The position numbers and the translations under genes were made by a program. DNA of 9,479 nucleotides from Acetobacteraceae bacterium (GTDB lineage: Bacteria; Pseudomonadota; Alphaproteobacteria; Acetobacterales; Acetobacteraceae): the NCBI GenBank assembly GCA_003506895.1, contig DNXO01000051.1:147472-156950 (forward strand), read 5' to 3'. The notes below the pieces were generated by a model. The model was not told the DNA's origin and did not search any database. It was given only the letters and a program-made list of their open reading frames with translations. Positions 6,054 to 9,479 of this stretch are shown here, in pieces; position 1 is the stretch's first letter; each line of letters starts with the position of its first letter.

Positions 6054-6899
6054 ATGTCTGAGAAGTGTGTGAAATGTGGCGAGGCGGTCGCTTTACACTT
6101 AACAGCCTGCCCAGTCTGCAGCACGTCCGCCGGCTTTCCTAACGTAAGGGTCGCTCAGAGTGCAAAGGAAGCTGACGCTCTGACTGTCCGCTACGATAGC
6201 GCGATGGTTTCGGCGGAGGCCCTCGGGGTGACCGCCGAGGTCGAAGCTTTCGAAAAAGCGGTCGCCACGGACTCGGTAGCGGTGATGAACAGGGCGCTCG
6301 GGTCTCTGAGCAGTTGGATCAATGGAGAGAGCCCTTTATTCTATTCGTTCTGGCACCAGGTCAAATACCTTGGTCGGGAGCCAAATGAGTCGGAGTGGGA
6401 CCAGCAACGAGGAGCGGCAGAGGCTGCGATCAGCCCGTTCTATTTTGAGAAGATTAACTTCGCTGCGCTCACGCTCGATGGGCATGGAATGACATATTAC
6501 GGCCCGTATTCGGTTACTTTGAAATCGCTAATGATCGAGGATCGTGCGAGCGTCTTCGATCAAAATCCATTCAATTTTCTCAAGACACACCATATCGTTG
6601 GAGGTAAGGCTCCGCCGTCCGGCTACCGCGCGCCATGGAAGCTTCGCGGCCGGCTTGCGGTCGCAAAGCTCCAGCCCGAGATTTCGCCGGGAAAGGCTTT
6701 CGGTGATATCCTCATGGGACCGCGCCGGGCGGAGGCGGATTGCGAGTTCGTCGAGGTTCATGTGTTCGATGCTATCCACCGGCTAGGAATTGAACGTATA
6801 GTCGGGCCAATGCCTACAGAGCGGGTAGATCGCGCAACCTGGAATCAAATTGTGCGTAAAGCCAAGAAGTTAGGCGTGAAAGTCGAGGTATCCCCGTGA
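6054..6899 (+). CDS. Zinc-ribbon protein with unrecognised C-terminal alpha/beta domain (cassette gene A)
   Basis: A 281-residue protein I cannot place in a family. It starts with a small zinc ribbon, C5-x2-C8 and C19-x2-C22, with ten residues between the pairs. A mostly helical stretch follows (about 35-130), with Trp/Tyr/Phe-rich SWINGESPLFYSFWHQ at 87-102. The C-terminal half (about 127-250) looks like a compact, probably enzymatic alpha/beta domain, with INFAALTLDGHGMTYYG (134-150), a VTLKS strand, R164-A-S-V-F, NPF at 171-173, HH at 179-180, W195-x2-R198, LAVAKL (201-206) and E231-F-V-E234-V-H236. The last 30 residues are Lys/Arg-rich. There are no membrane segments or signal peptide. 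The ATG at 6054 lies right before the ribbon, but its Shine-Dalgarno (GCAGG, only 2 nt away) is poor. It overlaps gene B by 4 nt, so the two products are probably made together and may form a complex. Its lower GC than the left-hand genes suggests acquired DNA. Confidence 0.85.
   Translation: MSEKCVKCGEAVALHLTACPVCSTSAGFPNVRVAQSAKEADALTVRYDSAMVSAEALGVTAEVEAFEKAVATDSVAVMNRALGSLSSWINGESPLFYSFWHQVKYLGREPNESEWDQQRGAAEAAISPFYFEKINFAALTLDGHGMTYYGPYSVTLKSLMIEDRASVFDQNPFNFLKTHHIVGGKAPPSGYRAPWKLRGRLAVAKLQPEISPGKAFGDILMGPRRAEADCEFVEVHVFDAIHRLGIERIVGPMPTERVDRATWNQIVRKAKKLGVKVEVSP
6885..6899 (+). promoter_or_regulatory. Shine-Dalgarno and GTGA coupling site between cassette genes
   Basis: GAGG (6885-6888) lies 7 nt before the GTG start at 6896. 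The GTG and the TGA stop of gene A share the four bases GTGA (6896-6899). This arrangement allows ribosomes finishing gene A to restart on gene B and settles the start of gene B. Confidence 0.75.
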
Positions 6900-9328
6900 G
6901 AGCCTTCGTATCGGGAGAAGCCGGCGCTGCAATCATGGTTGGGACTTCTCCCGCCATCCGATCGATCTATGGGACTGTCGCCAAGCCATGGCATGCCGGG
7001 GACGCGTTGCGCCTGTTCGATGGCTGCTCCGATGTTCGCGCCGTCGAGGTGCCCAACGTCAGCGAACTGGACCGTGAGTGCAAGCTCGCATGGGCGCAGG
7101 ATCGTGGCCTGCGTTTGTTCTTGTTCCTGCTCGATCCGGAAGAGCCGGAGGAGGAGCTTGTCGAATACGCGGAGTGCGTTTCGGAGCTGCTCGAAGAGCA
7201 TCCGATCCTCCTCCATATGCAACGCCGACTGGCTGCAGCTCCCCTTCCCGCTATCGATGAAGATCGCATAGCTGCTGCTTGCGCAAATGTTCCCGAGGTC
7301 CGCTCGCTGTTCCAGTGGCTGCTCAATGTGCAGGCAGATGTAACGCGCGTGCGTGCTGAGTTCGACGCGGCAAGCGTGGCTGAGAATGCAGCCGCGCTAC
7401 GGGAGCGGATGACTGTAGACGGGTCATTCCTCGACATCGTGACGGCGCTCGCCGCCAAAAGTGATCTGTCTTTTATTCAGCTCCAGGTGGTCAGTAAGCA
7501 TCGAGACCACAGCACGATGATCGCGAAATGGTTCAAAGCGCTGCAGGGCGACCTAAAGCGGATTCCTAGGGCCGTTATCCGTGCGCAAGAGCCGGAAGAC
7601 ATCGAGGTCGAAGTCTGGGATCACGCTGAAGCGCGCCAGTCCAGCTATGCCGCCTACCACAACGTCATGGTGCAGCAGAAGGCGATCACTACAAGGCTAA
7701 AAGATCACGATATCGGTCAGGCTCGGCGCTTGATGAACGACCTTGTTGCATCTCAGCGCACAAATTCGACGCCTGACCAGTTAGCCAAATCTCTTAGCAA
7801 TATGGCTCGACAAGCTGGCAATTTCGATATTCCAGATCTGGCGCTCGAATGGTCGCGTGAGGCCACGATAGCCAATCCGCATGATCCGATATCCTACGGG
7901 CATCTTGCCAACGCTCTGCTCGATATTGGCTTGCACGACGAAGCCGAAGCTGCCCTCAACGAGGTCGAGAAGAAAGGCGATCCCCTTTTCGCTGCGACCG
8001 GCCGCGCTCGCATCCTTCGCGACCGAGGGCAAATCGGAGAGGCTCGAGAGGCCTTTCTGTCGGCCGCTGAGGCATTCAAAGACCACGAGGATTCGGTGCA
8101 TGCTCGTCTTGGAGCAGCAGAGGCGTTGCGAGAACTCGGGGACCCCCACGGAGCTTGGAGCGAATATCAGAAGCTCTCAATCGACTTTCCATTGGAAACT
8201 AATGTCTGGACCGGGCTCGCTTCAACGCTCGTAGATCTTGGTAATGTGGAAGAAGCTCTAAAAACATATTCCAAAGCTGCAAGCTATGACTCGGTAAAGG
8301 GAAGACTTGGCCGCGCTCAAGCTCTTCGCGCGTTCGGAAATATCTCAGGTGCGCTTGAGATATTTGATGAGGTATTAGAGGAGTATCCAACTAACTCGTT
8401 TGCTCTCTGTGGTCGTGGCGATGTCTTGCAGGATCAGGGTAAATTCGAGCTGGCTCTAGCAGTTTATGAGAAAGCTATATCGCTCTCGCCGCATCGAGCT
8501 GAGCCGATTCTCGGGAAAGTCCATGTCCTGCGGCACATGGAGAAATACCAGGATGCTCTGGATCTTCTTGAGCAGGTCAACGACCGGTTCCCTTATGAAA
8601 AGCGGTTTGCGACTGCGCTTATCGTGATCTATCGCGCTCAAGGTCGGTTCAGGGAGGCCCTAGTGGCCTGTGACAGGATGAACAACAGGTTTCCCTTCGA
8701 CATTCATGTTCGATTGGCCCGTGCGGCTATTCTTGGACGCCTTGGGTCGGTGGTCGAAGCCATGAACGCCTATGATAGCATTCTGAACGATAAGCCTCGC
8801 CTTCGCCGCGCAATGCTGGGCAAGGCTGCTATCCTCATCAGGACGGGCAGAAAGGAAGAGGCTGCTCGATTGTTACCGACGGAAAATCCAACATCTCGCG
8901 GCGACTGGCGGGCTATAAACCTTCGCATTACGCTGCTTGAAGAACGAGACGGTCCAGAAGCCGCGTCAAAGCTGCTGTCCGAGCTTATCCCAAAATGCCC
9001 GTTTGCGGCCGAGCGCCGCCGAATGAGGGACTTGCTCGCGATCATCGAACTGCGCCTGCGTCGGTGGCCGCAGGTTAGGAGAATGGTCGAGGCTCACCCG
9101 GAAGAGGTCAGCAACGTCATCTCTCTGCACGTCTTCGCAGCTACCCACAGGACCCTGAAAGCTCGCGAGTGGCTTGCGCGTATTCGTGCGGAAGGTGGGC
9201 CGGCCGACGTGATCAACCTCGCGGAAGAGATCGCACGCCGCCACCAGCTCACGGACGAAGCGCCGCAGCAACTGCCGGGGTGGATTGAAGAGACCGAGCG
9301 GGCAATCCTGCTTGCTGAGGCTGCCTGA
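6896..9328 (+). CDS. Large tetratricopeptide-repeat protein with novel N-terminal domain (cassette gene B)
   Basis: An 810-residue cytoplasmic-looking protein starting at GTG. Residues 1-110 form an unrecognised, partly beta-rich domain (RAFVSGEAGAAIMVG at 2-16, LRLFLFLLDPEEPEEE at 72-87). Residues 120-290 are mostly helical and charged. From about 295 to 665 there are ten or eleven degenerate 34-residue TPR-like helix pairs, with recognisable G/A/Y positions such as ALLDIGLHDEAEAAL (340-354), STLVDLGNVEEALKTYSKA (443-461), RGDVLQDQGKFELALAVYEK (507-526) and ALRAFGNISGALEIFDEVL (476-494). The C-terminal 140 residues are helical and Arg-rich. TPR arrays bind protein partners, so this is likely a scaffold or sensor for the gene A product. 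No P-loop, protease, nuclease or membrane motif was found. Part of the TPR region (about 8220-8400) is distinctly AT-rich compared with the left half of the window. Confidence 0.9.
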   Translation: MRAFVSGEAGAAIMVGTSPAIRSIYGTVAKPWHAGDALRLFDGCSDVRAVEVPNVSELDRECKLAWAQDRGLRLFLFLLDPEEPEEELVEYAECVSELLEEHPILLHMQRRLAAAPLPAIDEDRIAAACANVPEVRSLFQWLLNVQADVTRVRAEFDAASVAENAAALRERMTVDGSFLDIVTALAAKSDLSFIQLQVVSKHRDHSTMIAKWFKALQGDLKRIPRAVIRAQEPEDIEVEVWDHAEARQSSYAAYHNVMVQQKAITTRLKDHDIGQARRLMNDLVASQRTNSTPDQLAKSLSNMARQAGNFDIPDLALEWSREATIANPHDPISYGHLANALLDIGLHDEAEAALNEVEKKGDPLFAATGRARILRDRGQIGEAREAFLSAAEAFKDHEDSVHARLGAAEALRELGDPHGAWSEYQKLSIDFPLETNVWTGLASTLVDLGNVEEALKTYSKAASYDSVKGRLGRAQALRAFGNISGALEIFDEVLEEYPTNSFALCGRGDVLQDQGKFELALAVYEKAISLSPHRAEPILGKVHVLRHMEKYQDALDLLEQVNDRFPYEKRFATALIVIYRAQGRFREALVACDRMNNRFPFDIHVRLARAAILGRLGSVVEAMNAYDSILNDKPRLRRAMLGKAAILIRTGRKEEAARLLPTENPTSRGDWRAINLRITLLEERDGPEAASKLLSELIPKCPFAAERRRMRDLLAIIELRLRRWPQVRRMVEAHPEEVSNVISLHVFAATHRTLKAREWLARIRAEGGPADVINLAEEIARRHQLTDEAPQQLPGWIEETERAILLAEAA

Positions 9329-9331
9329 CAG

Positions 9332-9368
9332 GTTTTCTCTGGTGAGCAAAAAAGCGCGTTTTCTCTGG
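9332..9368 (+). repeat. 11-bp direct repeat just after the TPR gene
   Basis: GTTTTCTCTGG occurs twice, at 9332-9342 and 9358-9368, with 15 bp between that include an A-run (AAAAAA). The first copy starts 4 bp after the TPR stop codon. It could be a junction duplication, a protein-binding site or chance. No terminator stem is formed by it. Confidence 0.5.
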
Positions 9369-9479
9369 CGCCGCTCAACACCCAGACGCCATAGCAGACG
9401 CACCCTGTCAGGGCTGCCGCAGGCACCCAGCTAGCGCGAGTTGGCAGCCTCGCCGTAAGCGTCCGGCTAGGGCCGTTTC
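9369..9479. other. Non-coding window end with weak inverted repeats
   Basis: No gene is supported here. CCCTG-T-CAGGG (9403-9413) is a small interrupted palindrome. GGCTGCC (9412-9418) pairs with GGCAGCC (9443-9449) across a 24-nt loop. Neither is followed by a T-run, so a terminator is not claimed. The sequence becomes GC-rich again, like the left part of the window. Confidence 0.35.

Noticed and set aside
6896..7225. TIR or caspase/CHAT effector domain at the start of the TPR protein
   Set aside because: No TIR strand/BB-loop pattern and no His/Cys protease dyad could be found. Left as unknown.
9403..9413. CCCTG-T-CAGGG as terminator of the TPR gene
   Set aside because: A single-nucleotide loop cannot form as drawn, and there is no T-run on either side.

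Overview
The left part of the window (about 1-5300) is GC-rich chromosomal DNA with strong G/C in third codon positions, as in a high-GC Gram-negative bacterium. The gene content (YdfG-type SDR, LLM-class oxidoreductase, Rieske protein, DUF2478, ALDH) and the style of the intergenic DNA suggest an alphaproteobacterium, perhaps of the Rhodospirillales or Hyphomicrobiales. This placement is inferred, since there is no rRNA or other marker gene. No tRNA, rRNA, CRISPR array, transposase or integrase was seen.

Layout. Six genes run leftward on the minus strand from 3687 to 67, in transcription order: a DUF2478 NTP-binding protein, a short TrmO/TsaA-like tRNA methyltransferase (ATGA overlap with DUF2478), an LLM-class flavin/F420-type oxidoreductase, a YdfG-like NADP-dependent short-chain dehydrogenase, an 80-residue CBU_0592-like membrane protein, and a small Rieske [2Fe-2S] protein. 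Their spacing (overlap, 64, 22, 59 and 81 nt) allows one transcript. A long imperfect hairpin lies between the SDR and the membrane-protein gene. An NAD(P)-dependent aldehyde dehydrogenase gene (3794-5296) runs the other way from a roughly 106-bp divergent intergenic region. LLM, SDR, Rieske and ALDH read as a small redox or catabolic neighbourhood, but no oxygenase, transporter or regulator is present to name the substrate.

After the ALDH comes about 757 bp with no convincing gene (5297-6053), which looks like decayed or repeat-type intergenic DNA. Beyond it the base composition drops visibly and a different kind of locus begins: a two-gene cassette (6054-9328, plus strand) joined by a GTGA start/stop overlap. 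Gene A encodes a 281-residue protein with an N-terminal four-cysteine zinc ribbon and a conserved-looking C-terminal alpha/beta domain that I do not recognise. Gene B encodes an 810-residue protein with an unrecognised N-terminal domain, a helical linker and about ten or eleven tetratricopeptide-like repeats.

The cassette is the part most likely to be an undescribed system. Its features are an accessory setting, lower GC, tight translational coupling, and a putative small effector paired with a large TPR scaffold. That arrangement is seen in defence and toxin-type modules, but nothing in the sequence proves that role. The last 150 bp hold an 11-bp direct repeat and weak inverted repeats, with no gene.
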